Below, piece after piece: positions 53,693 to 61,838 of a stretch of DNA of 64,000 nt (position 1 is the first letter of the stretch; each line of letters starts with the position of its first letter). This DNA is from Atopomonas sediminilitoris (GTDB lineage: Bacteria > Pseudomonadota > Gammaproteobacteria > Pseudomonadales > Pseudomonadaceae). The notes below the pieces were generated by a model. That model ran no database searches and was not told where the DNA came from. It saw only the letters and a program-made list of their open reading frames with translations. The stretch covers positions 1 to 64,000 of the forward strand of contig NZ_JAKUMM010000005.1 in the NCBI RefSeq assembly GCF_022601735.1, written 5' to 3'. Both the position numbers and the translations under genes were made by a program.

Positions 53693-55138
53693 GTGTCGAT
53701 TCAACGATTATTCATTTCCTTGAGCGCTTTAGCGTTCTGCCTACTGGTCTTTGCTTTGATCGGCTTAATGGGCTTGATCGACGCATACCGCACGCTAGAC
53801 AAGGTGCAACATGACTACCATCAAACCCACAGCCTGGCGCATCAGCTGCAACAAAGCTCAGACGACTTAACCCGCTACGCGCGGATGTTTGTCATCACCC
53901 AAGAAGCGCACTACCAGCGCTTATTTTGGGATTTGCTGGCGATCAGAAACGGCGAAAACCCCTCATCAAGCTGGATTAAAGACCTAGAGCGTGACTCCCA
54001 GAGCGGAACGCACTGGGACGAGAAACACAGCACTATCAAGAACTTTCGCAGCCAACTTGGTCGGCTGCCGTTTACTGAGGCTGAACGCGCGTTACTCCTT
54101 CGCGCAGAGAAACGCTCCAATGAGCTGACCAAACTTGAGCAGCTAGCCATGCAGGCATCGCAAGGCCGTTTTCTCGATAGCTACGGCAAGTTTACCCGCA
54201 AGGGCGAGCCGGAAACGCGAATGGCCATCAAGCTATTACACGACAGTGCCTATCAGCGGGCTAAAAAAGCCATCATGAATCCCATCCAAGAGGCGTTTGC
54301 TTCACTGACGACGCGGCAACAGCACACCCTTGCCAAGGCAGACCAGCAACGCATTATCTTCACAACATGGTTGGTGCTGACACTGTTGGCGGGCTTTGCC
54401 GTCGCGATTGCTTTTCATCATCTAATTTCACGCCGCGTCATGCGCCCGTTGCTGGGCATGGCCGCACGCACCAAACAGTTCACCTTGGGGCGCGGTGAAA
54501 ACCGCCTGGTTCTGCGTTACAACGATGAGTTTGGCGCCCTTGCAAAAGCGTTTAATACGTTAATGCAGCGCATTGAAAACAACATGTCGTTACTACAAAC
54601 CACCGCCAACACCGACCCCCTCACGGGGCTCGCTAATCGTCGCTATTTTGAAGCCGTGTTACTGGAAGAAAGTCAGCGCATGCAGCGCAGCCAACAGCCG
54701 ATGAGCTTGATCATGTTGGATGTGGATAATTTCAAAGCCTACAACGACCTCTACGGCCACCCTGAGGGGGATGAGTGCTTGCGCCAGTTAGCGCAAACAC
54801 TAAAAGCCTGCCTACAGCGACCCAGCGACCGCATCGCACGCTTTGGCGGGGAAGAGTTCGTGTGCTTACTGCCAGAAACCGATCTTGAACAAGCCCGTCA
54901 TGTGACTGACTGCATGCTCGATCGCGTGCGCGCTTTAGCGCTACCGCATCAAGGCAACATAGTGCCGATCGTCACCATCAGCCTGGGTGTCAGCGCATGC
55001 AACGGCGATACCGCAACACCGCCAGCGGCGCTGTTACAGCGCGCCGACGAACTGCTTTATCAGGCCAAGCACAGCGGGCGTAACTGCGCCTGCTTTGACC
55101 GCCCACCCGAGCAACCGCAGTCGCTGCACGCCCTGTAA
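53693..55138 (+). CDS. membrane diguanylate cyclase (HAMP-GGEEF)
   Basis: 481 residues; GTG start at 53693. TM1 (~7-29), periplasmic helical sensor (~30-220), TM2 (~222-245, 'TWLVLTLLAGFAVAIAFHHL'), HAMP ('RRVMRPLLGMAARTKQF'), and GGDEF domain starting 'TDPLTGLANRRYFEAVLLEE' with active-site 'RFGGEEFVCLL'. The I-site RxxD is present five residues earlier ('RPSD'). Predicted to make c-di-GMP in response to a periplasmic signal. Monocistronic; the HxlR gene converges on it with a 4-bp gap. Confidence 0.9.
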   Translation: MSIQRLFISLSALAFCLLVFALIGLMGLIDAYRTLDKVQHDYHQTHSLAHQLQQSSDDLTRYARMFVITQEAHYQRLFWDLLAIRNGENPSSSWIKDLERDSQSGTHWDEKHSTIKNFRSQLGRLPFTEAERALLLRAEKRSNELTKLEQLAMQASQGRFLDSYGKFTRKGEPETRMAIKLLHDSAYQRAKKAIMNPIQEAFASLTTRQQHTLAKADQQRIIFTTWLVLTLLAGFAVAIAFHHLISRRVMRPLLGMAARTKQFTLGRGENRLVLRYNDEFGALAKAFNTLMQRIENNMSLLQTTANTDPLTGLANRRYFEAVLLEESQRMQRSQQPMSLIMLDVDNFKAYNDLYGHPEGDECLRQLAQTLKACLQRPSDRIARFGGEEFVCLLPETDLEQARHVTDCMLDRVRALALPHQGNIVPIVTISLGVSACNGDTATPPAALLQRADELLYQAKHSGRNCACFDRPPEQPQSLHAL

Positions 55139-55142
55139 CGCA

Positions 55143-55514
55143 CTAATTCGGTGTTTGCCATTGCGCTTGATCGCAGCGCTGTGGCTCGCCACCTTGGGCC
55201 AAAAAAGTTTGCCCCCAGTGTTTAAGTGCGGCGATCACAGGCGCTAGCTCATGGCCCAACGGGCTCAATGCGTAATCCACATGCGGCGGCACGACAGGAT
55301 GCACCGTGCGCTCAATCAGGCCGTGCGCTTCCATCTCGCGCAGTTGTTTGGTTAAAACTCGCTGACTGATGCCCGGCAGTAAGCGCTGTAGCTGACCAAA
55401 GCGCTGCGTGCCTGCGAGCAAGTGATACACGATCACGCCCTTCCACTTGCCGCCGATCACATCCAGCGACACCTCGACAGGGCAACCTGAAAAAACGCTT
55501 GGTTCCGTGTCCAT
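55143..55514 (-). CDS. HxlR family transcriptional regulator
   Basis: 123 residues from ATG 55514, which follows AAAAGGTAACT; an ATG at 55541 lacks a ribosome-binding site. MarR-like winged helix of the HxlR type: conserved Cys11 in 'GCPVEVSLDVIGGKWKGVIV', then 'RFGQLQRLLPGISQRVLTK' and 'LREMEAHGLIERTVHP'. The conserved Cys often senses electrophiles or oxidants. Divergent from the nitroreductase gene, with an inverted repeat at 55552-55563 between them, so it most likely controls that gene. Confidence 0.9.
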   Translation of the reverse strand: MDTEPSVFSGCPVEVSLDVIGGKWKGVIVYHLLAGTQRFGQLQRLLPGISQRVLTKQLREMEAHGLIERTVHPVVPPHVDYALSPLGHELAPVIAALKHWGQTFLAQGGEPQRCDQAQWQTPN

Positions 55515-55551
55515 AGTTACCTTTTGGGCTGTATAGGCCATAAAAGTGCAT

Positions 55552-55563
55552 ACTTACATAAGT
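55552..55563. promoter_or_regulatory. candidate HxlR operator
   Basis: ACTTA-CA-TAAGT inverted repeat, within AGTGCATACTTACATAAGTG, in the 99-bp gap between the HxlR and nitroreductase genes. Known HxlR-family operators are ACTT/AAGT-type palindromes of similar size, which supports the call. Confidence 0.55.
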
Positions 55564-55613
55564 GCATGCATTGCTCTAGCATCGACTCACGCTAACCGAC
55601 CGAGGAACCTGCC

Positions 55614-56216
55614 ATGCATGTCTTTGAAGCCATCGAATCACGCCGCGCCGTTAAACACTTTCAAGCCAATACGCCGATGACGGCGGCCGAGCAGCAGCAA
55701 TTATTTGACCTGGCGCGGCGCGCGCCCACTGCCTTCAACCTGCAGCATTGGCGCTTTGTGGTGGTCGAGTCGCCCGCATTGCGCGCCCAAATCCGCGCCG
55801 CCGCGTGGGATCAAGCCCAGGTCACCGATGCCTCGTTATTGCTCGTGTTGTGCGCCGACACCCAAGCTTGGGCCAAACAGCCCGAGGCTTTGTGGGCCGC
55901 CGCACCGCAACCGGTACAAGACTTTATCGTGCCGGCCATCGACGGCTACTACCGCGACAAACCCCAAGTGCAGCGTGATGAGGCGATGCGCAGCTGCGGC
56001 ATTGTCGCGCAGACGCTGATGCTGGCGGCTCGCGGCCTAGGCTACGACTCATGCCCGATGGATGGTTTTGACTTCGATAAAGTCGCCGAGCTGATCAAGC
56101 TGCCCGAAGGGCACGTCATCAGTATGTTGCTGGCCGTCGGCAAACAAACCCAAGCCCCGTGGCCGCGCGGCGTTCAGCGTGATGAACACGCGGTGATCAT
56201 TCGCGATCACTTCTAA
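55614..56216 (+). CDS. nitroreductase family protein
   Basis: 200-residue FMN-dependent oxidoreductase, cytoplasmic. 'FEAIESRRAVKHFQANTPMT' carries the FMN-binding Arg-Arg-Ala-Val segment; 'DLARRAPTAFNLQHWRFVVV', 'AQTLMLAARGLGYDSCPMDG' and 'GHVISMLLAVGKQTQ' are standard family blocks. Uses NAD(P)H to reduce nitro compounds, quinones or related electrophiles. Divergent HxlR regulator and inverted repeat suggest induction by such compounds. Followed by a stem-loop at 56231-56265. Confidence 0.9.
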   Translation: MHVFEAIESRRAVKHFQANTPMTAAEQQQLFDLARRAPTAFNLQHWRFVVVESPALRAQIRAAAWDQAQVTDASLLLVLCADTQAWAKQPEALWAAAPQPVQDFIVPAIDGYYRDKPQVQRDEAMRSCGIVAQTLMLAARGLGYDSCPMDGFDFDKVAELIKLPEGHVISMLLAVGKQTQAPWPRGVQRDEHAVIIRDHF

Positions 56217-56230
56217 TCGGCGAACCTGAC

Positions 56231-56265
56231 CCAACAAAGCCACGGTGCAAACGTGGCTTTGTTGG
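56231..56265. terminator. bidirectional stem-loop terminator
   Basis: CCAACAAAGCCACG and CGTGGCTTTGTTGG pair over 14 bp around a 7-nt loop, between the convergent nitroreductase and hypothetical genes. No long T-tract, but stem stability and location favour termination. Confidence 0.75.
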
Positions 56266-56276
56266 CTGTTGAACCT

Positions 56277-56729
56277 TTAAGCCTGTACGTCGACTGCAGG
56301 CAAGGTGGCCGGACGATCTTGCAAGCGCCCCACTAACTCTTGCAGGCGCTGGCCGGCATCTTCGGGGGTATTCGGCAAGCGACTGGCGAGATCGTTGCGA
56401 TTGAGCACATTGCGGATATCGTTGGCATTGGTAAGCGACACGCTGTTACTGCTCGGCGCGTCCTCTTCCAAGGTGACCGCCAGATAGGTATCCAACTGTT
56501 GCTGCTGACTGCGGCCGGTGTAGATATCCGCCGCCGCACTCCGCCGGCTGCTCTGGGTCGCTTCTTGGGCTGTTTGCGCGCTTTGCAGGCGATCTTGGCT
56601 GCTGTTCACCGCACGATTCACATCTTCCGGACTAATGCCTGCCTGCGGGTTTTGCGCGGCGACAGCACCGGCACGCTTAATCACTTGCGTGCTGAGTGGC
56701 AGGTTGTTGCTAAGGGCATTGATGGGCAT
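56277..56729 (-). CDS. conserved-looking hypothetical protein, 150 residues
   Basis: Not recognised. AGGAGGTGCCC before ATG 56729 is an excellent ribosome-binding site, so it is probably real. The protein is hydrophilic, Gln/Ser/Asn-rich and largely helical or disordered, with 'DRLQSAQTAQEATQSSRRSA', 'YTGRSQQQQLDTYLAV' and a C-terminal helical part. No signal peptide, Cys or membrane segment. The N-terminal 'MPINALSNNLPLSTQVIKRA' recalls short secretion- or flagellum-associated proteins, but I cannot support a function. Confidence 0.65.
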   Translation of the reverse strand: MPINALSNNLPLSTQVIKRAGAVAAQNPQAGISPEDVNRAVNSSQDRLQSAQTAQEATQSSRRSAAADIYTGRSQQQQLDTYLAVTLEEDAPSSNSVSLTNANDIRNVLNRNDLASRLPNTPEDAGQRLQELVGRLQDRPATLPAVDVQA

Positions 56730-56864
56730 AGGGCACCTCCTGAAGAGCCACCATTATAGAAGGCCCTTCGCCAAGCCCTAAGCCCAAACTGATCAAAAAA
56801 CGATCAGCGGTTTTGTCACTCAGCACCACACCGGCGTTATGTCACGATCGTGCAGCCAACAAGC

Positions 56865-56903
56865 AACATCACCCGGTTAACGTCGAGAAAACTGGGTGAT
56901 GTT
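56865..56903. terminator. stem-loop after yheV
   Basis: AACATCACCC (56865-56874) pairs with GGGTGATGTT (56894-56903) with a 19-nt loop, 36 bp past the yheV stop on the minus strand. T-tract is weak on either side. The rest of 56730-56938 has a small CTGATC/GATCAG hairpin (56789-56807) and no gene. Confidence 0.45.
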
Positions 56904-56938
56904 TAAGGTTTTGCAGAATATTACCAGCGGCGCAAACA

Positions 56939-57199
56939 TTACTTTTTCAGCTTGGGATTCGGGAAAAACTGCACCGTTTGCACCTGCGGGCTGGCCGCTT
57001 TGGGCTTGGCCGCATTTACCCGCGTGGCCAGCTCACGCACGGCCACGGCATTACCGCGCTCATCCAAGGTGTCGGCATAACCGCAGGCCACGCACTCGCG
57101 GTGCGGCACGCCGTCTACGCTCCACATCCGCAGCTTATCCATCTCGCTGCACGCAGGGCAGACCGCCCCAGCGATAAAGCGCTTACTCACGCTAGTCAT
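56939..57199 (-). CDS. yheV: YheV family putative zinc-ribbon protein
   Basis: 86 residues. Two CxxC pairs, Cys14-Cys17 ('VCPACSEMDKL') and Cys36-Cys39 ('ECVACGYAD'), form a zinc ribbon; 'RFIAGAVCPAC' is the family start. The C-terminal tail is basic and unstructured. Its start overlaps the prlC stop by ATGA, the usual prlC-yheV arrangement in gammaproteobacteria. Function unknown; possibly RNA or protein binding. Confidence 0.88.
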   Translation of the reverse strand: MTSVSKRFIAGAVCPACSEMDKLRMWSVDGVPHRECVACGYADTLDERGNAVAVRELATRVNAAKPKAASPQVQTVQFFPNPKLKK

Positions 57200-59256
57200 G
57201 CTGCCTCCACACTAAGACCGCTGTGACGCAATAAGGCATCGATGCTCGGCGCGCGGCCACGGAAGCGCTGGAACAGCACCATCGGCGCTTCACTGCCGCC
57301 ATTGGCGAGAATGCAATCGCGAAACGCACGGCCAGTCTGCGGATTCAAAATACCTTCCTCCTCAAACCGGCTGAAGGCATCGGCCGACAGCACTTCGGCC
57401 CACTTGTAGCTGTAATAACCGGCGGCGTAACCACCGGCAAAGATGTGCGCAAAGCTGTTAGGAAAGCGGTTGTAAGCAGGCGGAGCAAACACCGCAACCT
57501 CATCGCGCACCGCTTGCAGCACCTCGGCGACGCTGCGGCCATCGCCGTGGCTGGCGTGCATGTCGAAGTCGAACAGCGAGAACTCCAGCTGACGCAACAT
57601 CATCAGCCCGGACTGGAAGTTCTTCGCCGCCAGCATCTTATCCAGCAGGTCTTGCGGCAAGGCTTGCTCGGTTTCGAAATGACCCGAGATCAGCGCTAAG
57701 CCTTCAGGCTCCCAGCACCAGTTCTCCATAAATTGACTGGGTAACTCGACCGCATCCCACGCCACGCCATTGATGCCCGAGGCACCGGCATCATTCACTC
57801 GCGTCAGCAGGTGGTGCAGGCCATGGCCAAACTCGTGGAATAAGGTGGTGACCTCATCGTGCGTCAGCAGCGCGGGCTGACCACTAACCGCAGGGGTGAA
57901 ATTGCACACCAAATAGGCCACCGGCAGTTTAAGTTCGCCACGGGCTGTGAGATGGCGGTCTTTGCAGCCGTCCATCCATGCGCCACCACGTTTATTGGCG
58001 CGCGCGTACAGATCGAAGAAGAAGCGCCCTATTTGCTCGCCATTTTCGCGAATTTCGAACAAGCGCACGTCATCGTGCCACGCTTCAAAGTGATCCAGCT
58101 CGCTGATTTGAATGCCGTACAAGCGCTCGACAATGGCGAACAAGCCACTCAACACCTTGTTGATCGGGAAGTACGGGCGCAGCGCTTCTTGCGCCACGCT
58201 GTACTTGGCTTGGCGCAGTTGTTCGGCGAAGTAGCCAACATCCCAGCTTTGCAGCTCGCTAACGCCCTGCTCGGCCGCAAAGGCGCGCAACTCAGCCAAA
58301 TCCTGCTCGGCAAAGCCACGGCTCTTGTGCGCCAAATCACGCAAGAAGCCCAGCACTTGCTCGGTGGATTCGGCCATTTTGCTGGCCAACGACAGCTCGC
58401 CGTAGTGGGCAAAACTCAGCAGCTGAGCCAGCTCATGACGCAAGTCGAGGATTTCCGCCATCAAGGGGCCGTTATCAAACTCGCCGGCGTTGGGGCCTTG
58501 GTCCGAGGCGCGGGTACAGTAGGCTTGGTACAGCTCTTCGCGCAGCGCGCGGTCATCGGCATAGGTGACCACGGCGTAATAGCTGGGGAACTCCAGCGAC
58601 ACCAGATAACCCTCTAGCTCGCGCGCTTGCGCTGCTTGGCTCATCTGCGCCAGCGCCGATTCGGGCAAGCCGGCCAGCGCTTCAGCCTCAACAACATGCT
58701 TAGTCCATGCCTGCGTGGCGTCTAGCAGCTGGTTGGAAAACTGATTCGACAGTTCGGCCAGTCGCGCTGAAATCTCGGCAAAGCGCTGCTGCTGTGCCGG
58801 CGGTAAATCGATACCGGACAAGCGGAAGTCACGCAGGTTGTGCTCAAGAATAGTCTGTTGCGCCACGCTCAAGTCAGCTGCCGCCGGGCTTTTGGCCAAG
58901 GCATCAAAGGCATTGAACAGGGCGCGATTTTGCCCAAGCTCCGTCCAATAGGCGGACAACTGCGGCAAACAAGCTTGATAGGCCTCGCGCAGCGCTGCAC
59001 TGTTGCACACCGCATTAAGATGGCTGACCGGCCCCCACGCCAAGCTCAGGCGCTCGCCTAAAGCATCTAACGGCTGCACCAGCGAAGCCCACGTCGGCTC
59101 TGCCGGCTGCTCGCTCAACAGCTTGGCAATGGCAGCGCGGTTATCGGCCAAAATCTGCTCAATCGCCGGCTGCACATGGCTGGCCTCGATGCGATTAAAC
59201 GGCGGCAAATCGTAAGCAGTTAGCAAGGGATTGGCTTGGGTCACGGTAGCGTCCAT
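57196..59256 (-). CDS. prlC: oligopeptidase A
   Basis: 686 residues, M3 metallopeptidase, cytoplasmic. Zinc site His474-Glu475-x-x-His478 in 'TTLFHEFGHGLHHLLTRV', with the third ligand further on in 'MENWCWEPEGLALISGHF'. It cleaves short peptides, including degraded signal peptides. Full family length (E. coli PrlC is 680). Translationally coupled to yheV. Divergent from the gamma-carbonic anhydrase gene with a 54-bp gap. The ribosome-binding site is weak. Confidence 0.95.
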   Translation of the reverse strand: MDATVTQANPLLTAYDLPPFNRIEASHVQPAIEQILADNRAAIAKLLSEQPAEPTWASLVQPLDALGERLSLAWGPVSHLNAVCNSAALREAYQACLPQLSAYWTELGQNRALFNAFDALAKSPAAADLSVAQQTILEHNLRDFRLSGIDLPPAQQQRFAEISARLAELSNQFSNQLLDATQAWTKHVVEAEALAGLPESALAQMSQAAQARELEGYLVSLEFPSYYAVVTYADDRALREELYQAYCTRASDQGPNAGEFDNGPLMAEILDLRHELAQLLSFAHYGELSLASKMAESTEQVLGFLRDLAHKSRGFAEQDLAELRAFAAEQGVSELQSWDVGYFAEQLRQAKYSVAQEALRPYFPINKVLSGLFAIVERLYGIQISELDHFEAWHDDVRLFEIRENGEQIGRFFFDLYARANKRGGAWMDGCKDRHLTARGELKLPVAYLVCNFTPAVSGQPALLTHDEVTTLFHEFGHGLHHLLTRVNDAGASGINGVAWDAVELPSQFMENWCWEPEGLALISGHFETEQALPQDLLDKMLAAKNFQSGLMMLRQLEFSLFDFDMHASHGDGRSVAEVLQAVRDEVAVFAPPAYNRFPNSFAHIFAGGYAAGYYSYKWAEVLSADAFSRFEEEGILNPQTGRAFRDCILANGGSEAPMVLFQRFRGRAPSIDALLRHSGLSVEAA

Positions 59257-59310
59257 AAATCAGTCACAATGGTGGGCATCTTAACAGGCACAACCGTGAA
59301 GGAGAGCGTT

Positions 59311-59853
59311 ATGGCCGTGCGACCTTTTCTCGAGCATCAACCGCAGTTGGGCGAGCGCACCTTTGTCGATCCCAGCGCCGTGGTGTTGGGCGATGTGCAC
59401 TTAGGCGCCGATAGCTCAGTGTGGCCACTGACGGTGATTCGCGGCGACATGCACCGCATCCGCATTGGCGCACGCACCAGCGTGCAAGACGGCAGCGTGC
59501 TGCACATCACCCACGCAGGCCCGTTTAACCCCGACGGCTATGCGCTGACCATTGGCGACGACGTCACCATCGGCCATAAAGCCTTGCTCCACGGTTGCAC
59601 GCTCGGCAATCGTATTTTGATTGGCATGGGCGCGATTGTGATGGACGGCGCGGTGATCGAAGACGAGGTCGTACTCGGCGCCGGCAGCCTCGTGCCGCCG
59701 GGCAAACGCTTGGTCAGCGGCTACCTATACGTCGGCAGCCCCGCCAAGCAAGCACGCGCGTTAAGCGCGAAAGAGCGCGAGTACTTCACCTACAGCGCCG
59801 CTAACTATGTACGCTTGAAAGACCAACACCTCAGCCAGCTGGCTAACTCATGA
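59311..59853 (+). CDS. gamma-carbonic anhydrase family protein (YrdA-like)
   Basis: 180 residues from ATG 59311, preceded by GAAGGAGAG; the frame upstream overlaps the prlC promoter region and is rejected. Left-handed beta-helix of hexapeptide repeats ('GDVHLGADSSVWPLTVIRGD', 'IGARTSVQDGSVLHITHAG'), with metal-binding histidines in 'LHITH' (65, 68), 'VTIGHKALLHGCTLGN' (89, 94). YrdA-like trimers bind zinc but often lack measurable CO2 hydration; this one lacks no visible ligand. The lipoprotein gene follows after 10 bp. Confidence 0.9.
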   Translation: MAVRPFLEHQPQLGERTFVDPSAVVLGDVHLGADSSVWPLTVIRGDMHRIRIGARTSVQDGSVLHITHAGPFNPDGYALTIGDDVTIGHKALLHGCTLGNRILIGMGAIVMDGAVIEDEVVLGAGSLVPPGKRLVSGYLYVGSPAKQARALSAKEREYFTYSAANYVRLKDQHLSQLANS

Positions 59854-59863
59854 GGAGACTCCG

Positions 59864-60286
59864 ATGCGCCTCAACCCTCTCTGTGTACTGCTCGCCGTTA
59901 GCGCCCTAAGCGCCTGCGCCAGCCCCATGCCACCGAAGGCCGACGATGCCCTGCGCATCCCCATGAGCTACTTGCCGGGCGAGCTATTAATGGCCGACAA
60001 ACTCGACGGCCAGCGCTGGCACGACGGCCGTTACGTCGACCTCAGCCCCGGCCAGCACGAGCTTGAGGTCAAGCTGCAGTTCGAGCGCGCCAGCGGCGGC
60101 GGCCTGAGCGACGAAAACGAGACGATTCAAGTGACCTGCCACTATCGTCTGCATTACGACTTTCAAGCCGGCCAGCAATACCGCGTGCACGGACAAAAAC
60201 AAGGCTGGAAAGGCTACGTACGCCTGCTCGACGAGCAAGGCCAAGTACTCGCCCGCGGCAAAGAACTACGCTGCGGGGCTTTTTGA
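59864..60286 (+). CDS. small lipoprotein, unknown function
   Basis: 140 residues with a type II signal peptide: 'LCVLLAVSALSAC' (lipobox LSAC, lipidated Cys18). The mature part is a beta-rich domain ('GRYVDLSPGQHELEVKLQFE', 'CHYRLHYDFQAGQQYRVHGQ'), resembling small PEGA-like or DUF-type envelope domains, but no family can be named with confidence. GAGGAGACTCC upstream. The 3' end overlaps the convergent hydrolase gene by 21 bp. Likely attached to the periplasmic face of a membrane. Confidence 0.8.
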   Translation: MRLNPLCVLLAVSALSACASPMPPKADDALRIPMSYLPGELLMADKLDGQRWHDGRYVDLSPGQHELEVKLQFERASGGGLSDENETIQVTCHYRLHYDFQAGQQYRVHGQKQGWKGYVRLLDEQGQVLARGKELRCGAF

Positions 60287-61072
60287 GCGCATCGGCTCCA
60301 ACAGAAACCCCTGCAGCAATTGGTTCAACGCGGCGGGCTGATCCAGTGGGGTGGCGTGACCAGAGTCCGCCACCACCTCCAGCCGCGCATTAGCCAACTG
60401 CGCCACATAAGCCTGTTTAAACGCCAAGGGGGTGTAGTCGCGATCGCCACTAACCACCAAGATGGGGGTGGGCAATGCTTTTAGCCGTGGCAACGCAGAC
60501 CAGCCCGGGAAGGCATGCAAGGCGTTTAAGTAATCAGGCATCCGGTTCGCGCTGATCCGCGCCACCAACTGTTCGCGCAGTGCGGCCTGTTGCGGATAAG
60601 GGAACAGCTTCTTCGCTAAGCTGCTTGCCAATGCCGACAAGCCAAACCAACGCACCAACCGCTCGCGTAGCCAGAGTTTGCTGCGGATTTGCCAAGTATC
60701 CACAGGGAAATGCGGCGCACTGTTGATGGCCACCAAGCGGGTGACCAAATCAGGGCGCTGCGCCAGTAACTCAAAGCCGTACATGCCACCCATCGACATC
60801 CCCACCACCGCACACGGCCCCAGCGCTAAGGCTTCAACAAACGCAGCCAGCTCAGTCACTAATTCCGGCAACGCCGTGCGCTTAAGTAAGCGCCGTCCCT
60901 CGCCGTGGCCGGGCAAATCAACACAGATCACCAGATAATCCTGTGACAGGGCCAACCACTGCGCCTGCCAATCTTGCCGTGCCGAACCTAAACCGTGTAG
61001 CAACAACACGGGGCTGCCGCTACCATAACGTTCGTAACGCCATGTGCCTTGTGGCAAATCAACCTGTAACAT
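60266..61072 (-). CDS. alpha/beta-fold hydrolase
   Basis: 268 residues from ATG 61072 (AAGGAG 7 nt upstream); the frame can extend to 61150 but would cover the divergent promoter. Core motifs: oxyanion 'LLLHGLGSARQDW', 'VDLPGHGEGRRL', nucleophile Ser93 in 'VVGMSMGGMYG', Asp in 'VVSGDRDYTPL' and His in 'ADSGHATPLDQP'. An esterase, lipase or C-C hydrolase; substrate unknown. Divergent from a TetR gene with an inverted repeat between, and next to the second DUF1329/DUF1302 pair. Confidence 0.85.
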   Translation of the reverse strand: MLQVDLPQGTWRYERYGSGSPVLLLHGLGSARQDWQAQWLALSQDYLVICVDLPGHGEGRRLLKRTALPELVTELAAFVEALALGPCAVVGMSMGGMYGFELLAQRPDLVTRLVAINSAPHFPVDTWQIRSKLWLRERLVRWFGLSALASSLAKKLFPYPQQAALREQLVARISANRMPDYLNALHAFPGWSALPRLKALPTPILVVSGDRDYTPLAFKQAYVAQLANARLEVVADSGHATPLDQPAALNQLLQGFLLEPMRSKSPAA

Positions 61073-61144
61073 GACATCGCTCCTTGTGATGTGAATTAAT
61101 AAAAACAACACTGCAAAAAAGGATGTTTGCTCGCCGTCATTAAC

Positions 61145-61163
61145 GTGCATAATTTAATTGCAC
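61145..61163. promoter_or_regulatory. candidate TetR operator
   Basis: GTGCA-N9-TGCAC (GTGCATAATTTAATTGCAC) lies 19 bp before the TetR start and about 73 bp before the divergent hydrolase start. Arms are short (5 bp); the AT-rich centre and location are typical for a TetR operator. Confidence 0.45.
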
Positions 61164-61181
61164 TCTAATGTGAGAACTTGA

Positions 61182-61811
61182 ATGCAGCGCATTCCTCGTC
61201 CCAGCCAAGCCCGCAGCCAACAAGCCCTCGAGCGCTTTTTAAATGTGGCTGCCGATTTACTGCAAAACAATCAATTTGAAGACACCGGCATTGCGCATAT
61301 CGCGCAACAGGCAGAATCTTCCGTGGGCACCTTTTATCGCCTAATTGGCGATAAAGACTTACTGCTGTATGCCGTACACCAACGCTTTGTTGAACAAAGC
61401 CGCAGCGCTATCGACCAACTGAATGAAACGCTACTTAGCCAGCCGCTGGATTTATTCGCCCAGACTGAGCGTTATATCAGCCATGTCCTCATGCTCTTCC
61501 ATGGTCGTGAAGGTTTATTGCGCGCACTCATTCGCCGCAGCAGCGGCGATGTACAATTTCGCCAGCGCTTTCATGAATTAAATGCCTACATTGCACAATC
61601 CTTTAGCTTACTGACCCTGGCCCGCTTGCAGGGTCGCAAACACCCCAACCCCGCGCAGGCCGCTGACTTACTCGCTCACGTGTTGTTGGCCAGCATGAAT
61701 TACCACACCCTCACAGGCCAACTGGGGCGCACCCCTAACGCGCAACTACCGGCCGAACTGGCGCGCATGGTTTGCAGCTATCTGCACAACGATTTAGCCG
61801 ACGCTGAATAA
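61182..61811 (+). CDS. TetR family transcriptional regulator
   Basis: 209 residues. N-terminal helix-turn-helix 'FEDTGIAHIAQQAESSVGTF' with 'YRLIGDKDLLLYAVHQRFVE', then a helical ligand domain ('MLFHGREGLLRALIRRSSG'). Ligand unknown. Divergent from the hydrolase; convergent with the DUF1329 gene (27-bp gap). By position it probably represses the hydrolase; control of the DUF1302/DUF1329 pair is possible. Weak ribosome-binding site (GTGAGAAC). Confidence 0.87.
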   Translation: MQRIPRPSQARSQQALERFLNVAADLLQNNQFEDTGIAHIAQQAESSVGTFYRLIGDKDLLLYAVHQRFVEQSRSAIDQLNETLLSQPLDLFAQTERYISHVLMLFHGREGLLRALIRRSSGDVQFRQRFHELNAYIAQSFSLLTLARLQGRKHPNPAQAADLLAHVLLASMNYHTLTGQLGRTPNAQLPAELARMVCSYLHNDLADAE

Positions 61812-61838
61812 ATCAGCATCGGCCTAACGTTATGATGA

